DNA from: Prevotellaceae bacterium UBA1716 | GTDB lineage: Bacteria > Bacteroidota > Bacteroidia > Bacteroidales > Bacteroidaceae | Direction: 5' to 3' | Length of the DNA: 31,161 bases | NCBI GenBank assembly: GCA_002317225.1 | Contig: DCIW01000078.1 | Location: 1-31,161, forward strand | Part shown: in pieces, positions 7,122 through 15,561 of the stretch | How the letters are laid out: every line of letters starts with the position of its first letter | How positions within the stretch are numbered: the first letter of the stretch is position 1 | Notes under the pieces: model-generated | The model's input: the letters and a program-made list of their open reading frames with translations, nothing else | Databases searched by the model: none | Told to the model about the DNA's origin: nothing | Made by a program: the position numbers and the translations under genes

Positions 7122-9452
7122 ATGATTTACGAAAAGATCCTTAAGGGTATTCTGTCGGTGGGTGCAGTAGTAAGTGCAGCACCTGCAATGGGCCAATACA
7201 GCCCAACACCCGAATTTCCGGGAAAAATAGGTAAGACTGTGCCAGAATCACAGATTGCCTATCCACAATATAACCCCGTGGCAACACCTGGTTCGCCTAA
7301 CGTAGTGTGGATTCTTCTTGATGATGTGGGCTTTGGTGCAACAACACCATTTGGTGGACTTATACCTACACCTACATTCGATTATCTTGCACAGAACGGA
7401 TTGCGTTTCAATAACTTCCATACAACAAGTATATCTGCTCCAACTCGTGCAGCACTTCTTACAGGACGCAATCACCATTCAAGTCATACAGGCTTGTTCA
7501 ACATAACAACCGAAGGTGCTCCAGGTTATGATAGTTATATTCCTTGTGAGAATGGTAATATTGCAGAAGTTCTTCAGGAAAATGGTTATTCAACTTTTGC
7601 TATTGGTAAGTATAATGCAACAAATGTGGCTGATGCTGGTAACGGAGGACCATTTAACCGATGGCCAACTAATCGAGGATTTGACCACTATTTCGGTTAT
7701 AATCCTGCTGCTGCCTGTGATGACCAATGGCATCCTTTCCTTTATCGTGACACACAGCGTGAACCTGATGATTCGTTAGGTCTGCCAGCAATAACTCGCT
7801 TCACAAACGAAGCACTCCAGTATATTGCAGACCAGAAGACTGCTGCTCCACAGAAACCATTCTTCCTCTATTTTGCACCAGGTACAGCACATTATCCACA
7901 CCAATGTTCGCCTGAATGGGCAAACAAGTTCAAGGGTAAGTTTGATATGGGTTGGGAAGAATACTCAAAACAAGTTCTTGCCAATCAGATTAAGATGGGT
8001 ATCGTTCCAAAAGGCACAAAACTTCCAATCCGTAACAAAGAGATGGAAGAGTGGAAGAACCTTACTGACCAAGAACGTAAGATTTATGCTCGACAAATGG
8101 AAGTCTATGCAGGTTTCCTTGCACAAGCTGACTATGAAATCGGACGTATCGTAGATTTTATTCGTGAGATTGGCCAACTCGACAATACTATCATTATGCT
8201 TGCTATTGGTGATAATGGTGCTACAAGTGAGGGCGGCAAATTTGGAAAGATTAAACCTGAGCGTTGGACAAAGGAAGTGGCACTCCGTGTTGAAGGTATG
8301 AACCTCGACAAACTCGGTTCTGCAGACACTTATCCGTTCTACAACGAAGCTTGGGGTGCAGCATGCAATACACCTTTCCGTTATTATAAGATGTTTGCTG
8401 ATTATGAGGGTGGTACGCATAATGGTCTTATCGCTTTCTATCCTAAGGGTATTAAGGAAAAAGGCGGTATTCGCACTCAGTACACTCATTGTATTGACGT
8501 ATATCCAACAACTGTTGAACTCACTGGTGCAAAGGTTCCTGAAGTAATCAGCGGTTATAAGCAGAACCCTGTAGAAGGCATAAGTTTTGCACAGTCGGTA
8601 CTTTCTGCAGATAACAATGTTGAGGAAAAGCATACTTCTCAGTATTACGAACTCCTTGGTACTTATGCATACTATAAGGATGGTTGGAAAGCACAGTTCC
8701 CTAATGATATCGTAGCAAAAGAGCGTTATCGTGATGAGAACTATGATAGCATTCCACATCTTTACAACTTGAAGGAGGACTTCAACGAAAATAAAGACCT
8801 TGCAAAGAAGTATCCTGAGAAGGTGGCAGAACTAAAGGCTGAATTTGAAAAGGATGCATGGAAGTATGGCATTTATCCACTTTTTACAAACCAGACAAAT
8901 GCACAACGTGTGTTCAAGAATGACCGCTCACACATCGAAGTGTTTATAGGTCCTAAGGGATATGCGGAGTATCCATATCTCATTGGTATGGATGGTCACT
9001 CGTTCAGTTTATCTGCTGATATTGAGGCAAATCCAAATACAAATGGTGTTCTGTTCTCAATCAATGGAAATGCCAATAGTTTCAGTCTTTACCTTAAGGA
9101 TGGTGTGCCAACATATTGTTTCAAGCGTTACTTCGATCTTCCAAATTTCCCACAAGCAATTCAGAAGATTAAGGCAGACAGAAAGGTGCCTGAAGGAAAG
9201 TCGAACGTGAAGATGGATTTCAATTTCAACCTTCAGACTTATGACTGCGATGTAGTGCTCTATATCAACGGTGAGAAAGTGGGTGCAGGCTCCATTGGAA
9301 AGGGTGCTGTGACAAGCTTCATGTCAATCCTTGGACCTCAGCTCCAGATAGGTCGTAGCTATGGAGTTTCGTTCACAGATGATTATCAGTCGCCAAACTT
9401 GTTCGGTGGCAAAATTAAACGTGCATATATAGACATTAAGCCTTTTATGTAA
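7122..9452 (+). CDS. Serine-type arylsulfatase, long AtsA-like form, exported
   Basis: A 776-residue sulfatase predicted to hydrolyse sulfate esters in the periplasm or at the surface; an N-terminal export signal ends near AMGQ. The metal site starts at Asp67-Asp68 (WILLDDVGFG). The formylglycine precursor is Ser105 in SAPTR (residues 105-109) followed by AALLTGRN, so this is a Ser-type enzyme. IGDNGATSEGG supplies the second metal pair. The protein continues after the usual catalytic domain (about 540 residues) with a beta-rich region resembling a LamG/ConA fold (about 600-776, ending GKIKRAYIDIKPFM), the architecture of the large mycobacterial and environmental AtsA-like arylsulfatases. The true substrate is not readable from sequence: it may be an aryl or steroid sulfate as well as a sugar sulfate. 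The last gene of the operon. Confidence 0.9.
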   Translation: MIYEKILKGILSVGAVVSAAPAMGQYSPTPEFPGKIGKTVPESQIAYPQYNPVATPGSPNVVWILLDDVGFGATTPFGGLIPTPTFDYLAQNGLRFNNFHTTSISAPTRAALLTGRNHHSSHTGLFNITTEGAPGYDSYIPCENGNIAEVLQENGYSTFAIGKYNATNVADAGNGGPFNRWPTNRGFDHYFGYNPAAACDDQWHPFLYRDTQREPDDSLGLPAITRFTNEALQYIADQKTAAPQKPFFLYFAPGTAHYPHQCSPEWANKFKGKFDMGWEEYSKQVLANQIKMGIVPKGTKLPIRNKEMEEWKNLTDQERKIYARQMEVYAGFLAQADYEIGRIVDFIREIGQLDNTIIMLAIGDNGATSEGGKFGKIKPERWTKEVALRVEGMNLDKLGSADTYPFYNEAWGAACNTPFRYYKMFADYEGGTHNGLIAFYPKGIKEKGGIRTQYTHCIDVYPTTVELTGAKVPEVISGYKQNPVEGISFAQSVLSADNNVEEKHTSQYYELLGTYAYYKDGWKAQFPNDIVAKERYRDENYDSIPHLYNLKEDFNENKDLAKKYPEKVAELKAEFEKDAWKYGIYPLFTNQTNAQRVFKNDRSHIEVFIGPKGYAEYPYLIGMDGHSFSLSADIEANPNTNGVLFSINGNANSFSLYLKDGVPTYCFKRYFDLPNFPQAIQKIKADRKVPEGKSNVKMDFNFNLQTYDCDVVLYINGEKVGAGSIGKGAVTSFMSILGPQLQIGRSYGVSFTDDYQSPNLFGGKIKRAYIDIKPFM

Positions 9453-9501
9453 CCCATTAGTAGGTATTTATACATAAAAAAGCACTTTTTATCGGTACGT
9501 T

Positions 9502-9533
9502 GTTGTATTATTGATTTATTATTTGTATCTTTG
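9502..9533 (+). promoter_or_regulatory. Promoter of the SDR / phosphotransferase gene set
   Basis: -33 GTTG (9502-9505) and -7 TATCTTTG (9526-9533) are 20 bases apart and fit the Bacteroidota consensus, with one base off in the -33 box. A short inverted repeat TACTCT-TT-AGAGTA (9544-9557) lies just at or after the predicted start and might be an operator or leader hairpin. Confidence 0.6.
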
Positions 9534-9585
9534 CAAAAGATAATACTCTTTAGAGTAATTATTTTCGCTATAAAAGACAAAAACT

Positions 9586-10359
9586 ATGAACAATAAATAT
9601 GCTTTGGTTACGGGTGCCAGTTCTGGTATTGGATATGAGTACGCAGTTGTTATGGCTGAGCGTGGATATAACCTCGTAATCGTTAGCAATGAAGAAGCAA
9701 TAAACGACAAAGCTGCCGAACTTAAGTCAAAGTTTCAAAATATTGATGTAGTGCCTGTTGTCCTAGATTTAGGACAACAGGTCGCTGCTAAACAACTTTA
9801 CGATTTCTGTAATAGTAAAGGTCTTGAGATTGAGGTTCTTATCAATAATGCAGGCGTTTACCACGATCGCGATTTTTTGGAGGATTCAGAGGGTTTTAAC
9901 TCTTTGATTCTCCTTCTTCATGTTTATACACCTTCGATGCTTTTGTATTACTTCGGTAAGGACATGAAAAAGCGTGGATGTGGATATATTCTCAACATGA
10001 GTTCTGTCACCTCAAACTATGGAATACAACGCCAGGCAACATATTCTTCGACTAAAGGTTTTCTCCGATTATTCTCAAAGGCAAATCACATCGAATTGCA
10101 TGAATATGGTGTGAAAGTTTGTTGTGTGCGTCCGGGTGCAGTGGCAACTCCACTTTACAATCTTGATGAGAAAGCAATCAAAAGCGGAATGGCAGTTGGT
10201 GCAATCATTTCTCCTCGAAAACTTGCAGAGAAGGGAGTAAAGGCGATGTTTGCAGGTAAAGCTGAAATCACACCTGGATTCTTCACGAAGATACTCAACC
10301 TTGTTCCAATCATCCCAACATGGATGTTGAAACTTGTGAGAAAGTGGAGATGGTTCTAA
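9586..10359 (+). CDS. Short-chain dehydrogenase/reductase (SDR), classical
   Basis: A 257-residue NAD(P)-dependent oxidoreductase. The cofactor site TGASSGIG is at residues 9-16 and NNAG at 87-90; the catalytic residues are Ser139/Ser140, Tyr153 and Lys157 in the YSSTK segment. The final 30 residues (FFTKILNLVPIIPTWMLKLVRKW) are hydrophobic and basic, which suggests membrane association as in some 17beta-hydroxysteroid dehydrogenase-like SDRs. It opens a three-gene set behind its own promoter. Substrate is not readable; the neighbouring enzymes suggest a lipophilic alcohol or ketone. Confidence 0.85.
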   Translation: MNNKYALVTGASSGIGYEYAVVMAERGYNLVIVSNEEAINDKAAELKSKFQNIDVVPVVLDLGQQVAAKQLYDFCNSKGLEIEVLINNAGVYHDRDFLEDSEGFNSLILLLHVYTPSMLLYYFGKDMKKRGCGYILNMSSVTSNYGIQRQATYSSTKGFLRLFSKANHIELHEYGVKVCCVRPGAVATPLYNLDEKAIKSGMAVGAIISPRKLAEKGVKAMFAGKAEITPGFFTKILNLVPIIPTWMLKLVRKWRWF

Positions 10360-10400
10360 TACCCCATGAAAACATAAAACCTAACAAAAGTAGCAAATAA

Positions 10401-11483
10401 ATGAGTCTGAAATTCAAGATAAAGACATGGCTGATGATGAAGGCCATGGAATACAAAAGAAGGAAATTCCCTCTTGATGGCCAGAAAGCCGACTTGTTCC
10501 AACTGCCTGAGGATGCTGATCCCCGTATCAACAACAGTCATTACTTTGGTGCAAACGGTTCTAATGGTGAGAGCTTGATTATGCGAGTGGGTCGCCGCAA
10601 TGCTCCATTAGCGGAAATTTTCGTTATGTACGTCACTCCCGACGGCCATCTCTATACATCGGAAAAGGATCATTATCCAAGTGAAGAATGTCCTATGCAC
10701 GTTGAATGTATCGAACCTGAGAAGCATCTCAATGTCAAGTTTAAGGGAAACCTGATTGATACAGAGACAGGTGAGAAAGTACCATGCTCTTTCGAATTGG
10801 ATTTCAATGCAACCCTCACCATATTCGATGCCATGCAACATTCTGATTTCCGCGGTATGGCAAAAGCTTTTGCACGCCCTAAGTGGAATCGTGAATTCTT
10901 CCGCGAGGCAGGAGGAGATACTGGTGTGAACAAGGTGAAGGGAGATAAAATCGAAGGAAAGAAGAAAAATATCGCTCAACGTCATTATGAACAGCCTGGA
11001 CATTTCACAGGTCATATGACATTGGGAGATAAAGAGATAAATATCGACATGAGAGGTTCTCGCGATCATGCTTTTGGCAATCGCGACTGGAACTATATGA
11101 GCGACCACATCTGGCTGATGGTAAATACTGACAAAGGTGAGACGTTCAACTTCAGTCTGGTCAATTTTGCCAAGGTCGAAGGTGTATTCTGTGGATACTC
11201 TAACATTGGATACGATCATCATGAGAGTTTGACAGACTACAAGATTATCCAATACGATGCATGTGATGGTCTGGCTCCTGATGTCTTCATCGTGGATTGC
11301 ACCTTCTCTGATGGTAAGACAGTTCGTGTAACAGCACGTCGCGAAACAAACCTTTATCTCACTTTTGACAATGGAAACTATTTCTTCCAAGAGAGTATTG
11401 GCGAAGTTGACTTTGGAGGAGTCAAGTGCCGTGGAAGTCTGGAGTATGGTTTCAACCGCGATCATAGTCGCTGGAGAATATAA
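10401..11483 (+). CDS. AttH/CrtC-like protein paired with a PEP-utilising phosphotransferase
   Basis: A 360-residue protein of unknown function. The N-terminal third has NNSHYFGANGSNGESLIMRVGRR and the second half RGSRDHAFGNRDWNYM, a signature resembling the AttH/CrtC-like (lipocalin-related) fold that acts on hydrophobic compounds in hydroxyneurosporene synthase relatives. From memory, a similar domain precedes the PPDK_N domain in large arthropod proteins annotated 'putative phosphoenolpyruvate synthase', so this gene and the next look like the two halves of that protein encoded separately. No signal peptide; a basic N terminus (MSLKFKIKTWLMMKAMEYKRRK) could bind membranes. It might bind or present the lipophilic substrate. 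An alternative reading is an independent enzyme of the same fold. Confidence 0.55.
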   Translation: MSLKFKIKTWLMMKAMEYKRRKFPLDGQKADLFQLPEDADPRINNSHYFGANGSNGESLIMRVGRRNAPLAEIFVMYVTPDGHLYTSEKDHYPSEECPMHVECIEPEKHLNVKFKGNLIDTETGEKVPCSFELDFNATLTIFDAMQHSDFRGMAKAFARPKWNREFFREAGGDTGVNKVKGDKIEGKKKNIAQRHYEQPGHFTGHMTLGDKEINIDMRGSRDHAFGNRDWNYMSDHIWLMVNTDKGETFNFSLVNFAKVEGVFCGYSNIGYDHHESLTDYKIIQYDACDGLAPDVFIVDCTFSDGKTVRVTARRETNLYLTFDNGNYFFQESIGEVDFGGVKCRGSLEYGFNRDHSRWRI

Positions 11484-11579
11484 AGACCTTCTCCCCGCTC
11501 TCCCATTTGGAGGAGGGCTGCCATCCGATGGCAATTTTGAATTTTGAAATTTGAATTATGCATTATGAATTGTTAAAAT
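11484..11579. repeat. Spacer with hairpin repeat and AT-rich near-repeats
   Basis: Between two genes lie a GC-rich element (CTCCCCGCTCTCCCATTTGG onward), a small GCCATCCGATGGC hairpin, and then an array of short A/T units of the type AATTTTGAATTTTGAAATTT. The GC-rich part resembles the in-gene repeat at 967-1012. No gene or clear promoter is seen. Confidence 0.45.
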
Positions 11580-13976
11580 ATGGCAAAGATTTTTGACATA
11601 CAAGATATCCCTGAAGAGTACCTTCACCAAGTGGGTGGAAAAGCCAGAGGCTTGAACCAATTAATCAAATTTGGCTATACCGTCCCTCAAGCCTTTATCA
11701 TTACAGACATTGAGGACGACGAGGACTTCGAAGAGGCTGCAAAAAAGTTTGAAGAACTTGGTATGGGCGAGGTATCTGTACGTTCTTCTGCAACGCTCGA
11801 AGATGGAGTGGATTTCTCTGCAGCGGGACAATTCTCAACATTCCTCAATGTTAAGACTGCTGAAGAACTGAAAGATGCTGCTCGCAAATGCGTTGATTCT
11901 CTTCATAATAAGACAGCCGAACATTATGCCAACACTTTCCTACGCTCTGCAGAATGTCAAATGACAGTAGTAGTGCAGAAAATGGTTAATGCCATGTATG
12001 CAGGCGTTATCTTCTCACGTGCTCCGATGCGTCCTGGCTATGTGCTTGTAGAGGCAGTACCTGGTTTGGGCGAGAATCTGGTGTCTGGAAAAATGTCTGC
12101 ACAACAGTATCGCGTTCGTATCAATGGTACTAAAAAGGTAGAGCAGATGCCTCAACATTCGCTTCTCACCAAGGCACAAGCCATAGCTCTCGGTGATGGT
12201 GGAAAGAAGGCGGAACGTCTGTTCGGCATGCCTATGGACCTTGAATGGGCTATTGACGAGAAAGGTGTGATACAGTGGTTGCAGGCACGTCCTATCACTA
12301 TCAGCGAGAGTGTGACAATCAACGAACTGGATTGTGACCAGGATGCATCGTCATTTGTCTACACTACTGGAAATATCGGTGAGGTGATGCCTGGAGCAGT
12401 TACACCTTTGAACCTTTCTACTAATATGTTTGCATTGGATTGGGGTGTACGTCAGACATTTATTGAATTAGGTTGCTGTGACGAAAGCACACCAGCGTAT
12501 GCTTTCCTTTCATCCTTCTACAACCACATGTTCTTCAACATGACCAACATCTACAGCATGAATCATGCCACATACGGAACTACAAAAGAATCATCCGACG
12601 TGTCCATCTGCGGTATGGTGCTAGAAGGGTTGCCAGGAAGTCCGATGGAAGACCTGCCTACTTTAAAGAGAATCAAAAACACCATAAAATTTGCTAAGGT
12701 GGTGTTTGGTGGGAAGGAAGCCAAGGCTGGAATGGACAAGGTTGTGAGTGGTTTGCACTTCGACCTTACTCAAGACATGCATGGCATATACAAACAGATT
12801 ATTGACAAATTCCAATCGCTCAACTGGGCTCAGTACTGGCATTATCGTGCTTCTTACTATTCAGGTGGCCAGAGTGCTTTGTTAGGCAAACTAGAAAGTG
12901 ATTTTGAAGACAAGGATGCCTTCAAGGCGTTGGTTGCCGGATGTCTTACTCAGAATGAAGAATTTGAAAGTGCCAATGTACTTCGCATGATGCGACAATT
13001 GGCCGAGAAGATGATTGCAGACAAGCCAGAAGTTCAGCAATATAACATCCAGCAGATAGGCGAATATCTTGAGCACGAAGCAAGTAGTGAGGTTAAACAG
13101 GAATATGCTGAGTTTATGAAGCGTCATGGTTTCCGTGGTTTGCGCGAACCGGAGATTATGAGCAAGCCATGGCGTGATAATCTTGAGTCATTCTATACTA
13201 GTCTGAAGAGTGTTTTGACCGCTATTGGAAAAACCAGCAATCGTGTCGAAAAACCATGGACTGAATTTGCAGACGAATTGCTCAGCCATTACAAGAGTTC
13301 ATTGAAACGTAAGTATATCATGAGCTTGATTAACAAGGCTCGCAAGGGTGTCTGCTATCGTGAATATACAAAATCCCGCACCATATATGTGCTTGATCAG
13401 TTCAAGCAGGCATATCGCCGTTTGGCTGCACAAATGGTAGAAGCAGCACTCATTCCTGATGAAGAATGCCTTTTCTTCCTTTTGCAGGATGAGGTGGGAC
13501 AATTGCTGAAAGGTGACCAGTCGTTAGTCAAAAAGGCTATGGCACGTCGTCGCATCTTCCCACAACAACAAAAACTGAAGTTCCCTTACGCTCAGTTAGG
13601 TGTGCCTCAGCCAATGATTGCACCAGAACCTGATGGTAGAACGACCTCCATTCAGGGCACTCCTGTCTCACGTGGTATAGCTACAGGTATAGCCCGAGTT
13701 GTACGCAATGAGAAGGATGCCTCAGAATTGAAGGAAGGTGAGATAATGGTTACTACTTGCACCGATATTGGTTGGTCTCCTTATTACAGCATCATTGCTG
13801 GTTTGGTTACAGAAATCGGTTCAGCCCTCTCTCATGGTGTAGTTGTGGCACGTGAATATGCCTTGCCAACGGTGGTAAATGCCAGCAATTCCATGACCTT
13901 TATCCAGACAGGTGACACCATTACCATCGACGGAAATATCGGTCGTGTGACTATCAATAAAAGGGCGAAGGGGTAA
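11580..13976 (+). CDS. PEP-synthase/rifampicin-phosphotransferase-like enzyme
   Basis: A 798-residue dikinase-type enzyme. The N-terminal ATP-grasp (PPDK_N) domain is readable from VGGKARGLNQL (18-28), SVRSSATLEDG (66-76), QFSTFLNV and the WLQARPI end of the ATP domain. The C-terminal swivelling phosphohistidine domain has GSALSHGVVVAREYALP with catalytic His752, matching the SHxAIVARE motif. The middle 400 residues are not the PEP-binding barrel of true PEP synthase, so the protein is organised like rifampicin phosphotransferase and PigC, which transfer the beta-phosphate of ATP to a small molecule, giving AMP and phosphate. Its acceptor is unknown. It follows the AttH-like gene by 96 bases; together with the upstream SDR they may modify the same lipophilic compound. 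Drug resistance is possible but not suggested by context. Confidence 0.75.
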   Translation: MAKIFDIQDIPEEYLHQVGGKARGLNQLIKFGYTVPQAFIITDIEDDEDFEEAAKKFEELGMGEVSVRSSATLEDGVDFSAAGQFSTFLNVKTAEELKDAARKCVDSLHNKTAEHYANTFLRSAECQMTVVVQKMVNAMYAGVIFSRAPMRPGYVLVEAVPGLGENLVSGKMSAQQYRVRINGTKKVEQMPQHSLLTKAQAIALGDGGKKAERLFGMPMDLEWAIDEKGVIQWLQARPITISESVTINELDCDQDASSFVYTTGNIGEVMPGAVTPLNLSTNMFALDWGVRQTFIELGCCDESTPAYAFLSSFYNHMFFNMTNIYSMNHATYGTTKESSDVSICGMVLEGLPGSPMEDLPTLKRIKNTIKFAKVVFGGKEAKAGMDKVVSGLHFDLTQDMHGIYKQIIDKFQSLNWAQYWHYRASYYSGGQSALLGKLESDFEDKDAFKALVAGCLTQNEEFESANVLRMMRQLAEKMIADKPEVQQYNIQQIGEYLEHEASSEVKQEYAEFMKRHGFRGLREPEIMSKPWRDNLESFYTSLKSVLTAIGKTSNRVEKPWTEFADELLSHYKSSLKRKYIMSLINKARKGVCYREYTKSRTIYVLDQFKQAYRRLAAQMVEAALIPDEECLFFLLQDEVGQLLKGDQSLVKKAMARRRIFPQQQKLKFPYAQLGVPQPMIAPEPDGRTTSIQGTPVSRGIATGIARVVRNEKDASELKEGEIMVTTCTDIGWSPYYSIIAGLVTEIGSALSHGVVVAREYALPTVVNASNSMTFIQTGDTITIDGNIGRVTINKRAKG

Positions 13977-13995
13977 TTTGAAATTAATAATTAAA

Positions 13996-14070
13996 AATTA
14001 ACAATTAACATGACATCCAGGTGGCAGAAAACAAACTACAAGCCAAGCGTAGCTATGTTAATTGTTAATT
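13996..14070. repeat. 16-bp inverted repeat between convergent genes
   Basis: Arms AATTAACAATTAACAT (13996-14011) and ATGTTAATTGTTAATT (14055-14070) are perfect complements around a 43-base loop. Being between the 3' ends of the phosphotransferase gene and the reverse-strand SDR gene, it may act as a two-way terminator, although the AT-only stem would be weak. Confidence 0.55.
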
Positions 14071-14078
14071 ATTAATTG

Positions 14079-14873
14079 TTAATTGTCTGTCATCTTTGGA
14101 GCTGTGTCTCCATAAGTTGGAGCCGGCACATGATAACCACCTGCTACAGGCATACAATGACCTGTTATGAACGAAGCGTCATCGCTGGCAAGAAATAGTA
14201 CAGCCTGTGCAATATCCTCTGCATATCCAAAACGCTGCATAGGTACATGACGTAAGAAACCATCGATGAATTGTTGAGGCATGTGTTTGAGAAGGGCTTC
14301 GGTAGCAATCATACCAGGCATTACACAATTGCAGCGGATACCTTTTCGAGCGTACTGGGTAGCAATATTCTCGGTGAGCGTCATGATTGCTCCCTTGGAT
14401 ACGCAATACGAAATGCGAGCCAGGTCGGGATTATAACCGCCGATCGAACCGATGTTTACTATTGCACCACCTTTAGGCATGTGAGGAACAGCATATTTCA
14501 CAGGAACAAAGACACTGTCAATGTTGCGAAGCACCGTCTGGTTGAAGAACTCAACATCTGTTCCTACAACATCATGATCACTGCCCACTTCAGTGGCTCC
14601 ATAGTTGTTTACCAGAATGTCAATCTTGCCTTCAGCCTCCACAACGGTTTCCACCATAGGTTGGTAAGTGGTTACATCTGATGCATCGAAATATACTGGC
14701 ACTGCTACACAGCCCTCTTGGGCAAGTTGTTCTGCAATCTGGTTGCCCACATCCATTTTGCGAACACCCAAATATACTTTGGCACCTTCGCGAGCCAAGC
14801 CCTCGGCACAAGCAAGTCCGATACCACGGCTCGCTGCCACCACTAATGCTATCTTATCTTCAAATCGTCTCAT
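14079..14873 (-). CDS. SDR oxidoreductase, hydroxysteroid-dehydrogenase-like
   Basis: A 264-residue NAD(P)-dependent alcohol/ketone oxidoreductase. The cofactor loop is AASRGIG (residues 13-19), with Ala where most members have Thr-Gly, and NNYG (89-92) replaces NNAG. The catalytic Ser143, Tyr156 and Lys160 (YCVSK) are intact, and MPGMIATEAL and GxxMPVAGG near the C terminus are typical of 3-oxoacyl reductase, BaiA and 7alpha-HSDH relatives. The frame runs back to 14978, but ATG 14873 (MRRFEDKIAL) is the usual SDR start. It is divergent from the BaiE-like gene across 111 bases, in which the reverse strand has a -7-like TATTTTTG (14914-14921) without a good -33 box. Specific substrate not known. 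Confidence 0.85.
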   Translation of the reverse strand: MRRFEDKIALVVAASRGIGLACAEGLAREGAKVYLGVRKMDVGNQIAEQLAQEGCVAVPVYFDASDVTTYQPMVETVVEAEGKIDILVNNYGATEVGSDHDVVGTDVEFFNQTVLRNIDSVFVPVKYAVPHMPKGGAIVNIGSIGGYNPDLARISYCVSKGAIMTLTENIATQYARKGIRCNCVMPGMIATEALLKHMPQQFIDGFLRHVPMQRFGYAEDIAQAVLFLASDDASFITGHCMPVAGGYHVPAPTYGDTAPKMTDN

Positions 14874-14984
14874 AAAATGATTATTGATTATAATGTTTGT
14901 ATTCGTTTGGTGGCAAAAATACAAAAAAAAGTTGAGAAGTAAGTGCCTAACTACAAAATTAATGATTTTTACATACAAATAAAT

Positions 14985-15557
14985 ATGACATTGGAAGAAA
15001 GAATCACTCGGTTGGAAGATATTGAGTCAATACGCAAACTTCAAGCCAAATATCAGCGCTGTCTGGATATCCGTGATTTCGATGGTATTGCAGAATGCTT
15101 TACCGATGATGTGGATGCATGCTACGATAATGCAAGGGAGTCATATAAGGGCAAGGAGAATGTGCTTGATTTTCTTTACTCTGTTATGACTACCGACATT
15201 CCATCCAGTCATCTTATCCACGGTGGTGAGATCGACATCCTCGACAGCAACAAAGCTCATGCATATTGGTATCTTGAGGATTTCCTTCTCCATCGCATAT
15301 TCCTCGTGAAACTGCATGGTACAGCCATCTACGATGTCGAATACCAAAAGGATGATAACCAATGGAGAATAAAGAAGATAGGCTACACTCGCTGTTACGA
15401 ATACTTCGAGCTGCGTGGTCTCCTTAATATCTTCACTTTGGGCAAAACAACCTTCTTAGACATATTCAAGAAGAAACCAAAACCAGACCGCTCTCCAGAC
15501 AAGAAAGGTGTCAAGGCTCATATCCAGCATTTTACGAAAAAAAATGAAGGGCAATAA
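14985..15557 (+). CDS. SnoaL-fold dehydratase resembling bile-acid 7alpha-dehydratase (BaiE)
   Basis: A 190-residue protein of the SnoaL/NTF2-like fold. Its start, MTLEERITRLEDIESIRKL, and the body resemble BaiE, which removes the 7-hydroxyl of a 3-oxo-delta4 bile acid. I compare with BaiE from memory: its Tyr30, Asp35, Tyr54, His83, Asp106 and Arg146 line up with Tyr23 and Asp28 (KYQRCLD), Tyr47 (ACYDN), His76 (SSHLIHGGE), Asp99 (WYLED) and Arg136 (GYTRCYE). Five of six are at a constant offset of seven. It is about 25 residues longer, with a basic C-terminal tail (KKKPKPDRSPDKKG). The frame begins at a GTG (14943) but ATG 14985 starts the family consensus. It leads the operon through the SDR at 19993. 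Alternative: another SnoaL-type dehydratase or isomerase acting on a different polycycle. Confidence 0.75.
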   Translation: MTLEERITRLEDIESIRKLQAKYQRCLDIRDFDGIAECFTDDVDACYDNARESYKGKENVLDFLYSVMTTDIPSSHLIHGGEIDILDSNKAHAYWYLEDFLLHRIFLVKLHGTAIYDVEYQKDDNQWRIKKIGYTRCYEYFELRGLLNIFTLGKTTFLDIFKKKPKPDRSPDKKGVKAHIQHFTKKNEGQ

Positions 15558-15561
15558 ACGT

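Noticed and set aside
7965..8759. Reverse frame opposite the sulfatase
   Set aside because: Shadow frame; biased composition and no motif.
2586..9452. Polysaccharide utilisation locus with SusC/SusD
   Set aside because: No TonB-dependent receptor or SusD-like lipoprotein is present; the barrels are too short for SusC.
11580..13976. True phosphoenolpyruvate synthase
   Set aside because: N- and C-terminal phosphotransfer domains match, but the middle lacks the PEP-binding barrel signature; rifampicin-phosphotransferase layout fits better.
14914..14957. Promoter for the reverse-strand SDR from TATTTTTG with an upstream TTTG
   Set aside because: The nearest TTTG is about 32 bases away, outside the 19-21 spacing, so only the -7-like box remains.
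14985..15557. Ketosteroid isomerase (KSI)
   Set aside because: Same fold, but WYLED/GY-R-YE and the Tyr-Asp spacing match BaiE and not the KSI Asp-Tyr-Asp pattern as I recall it.
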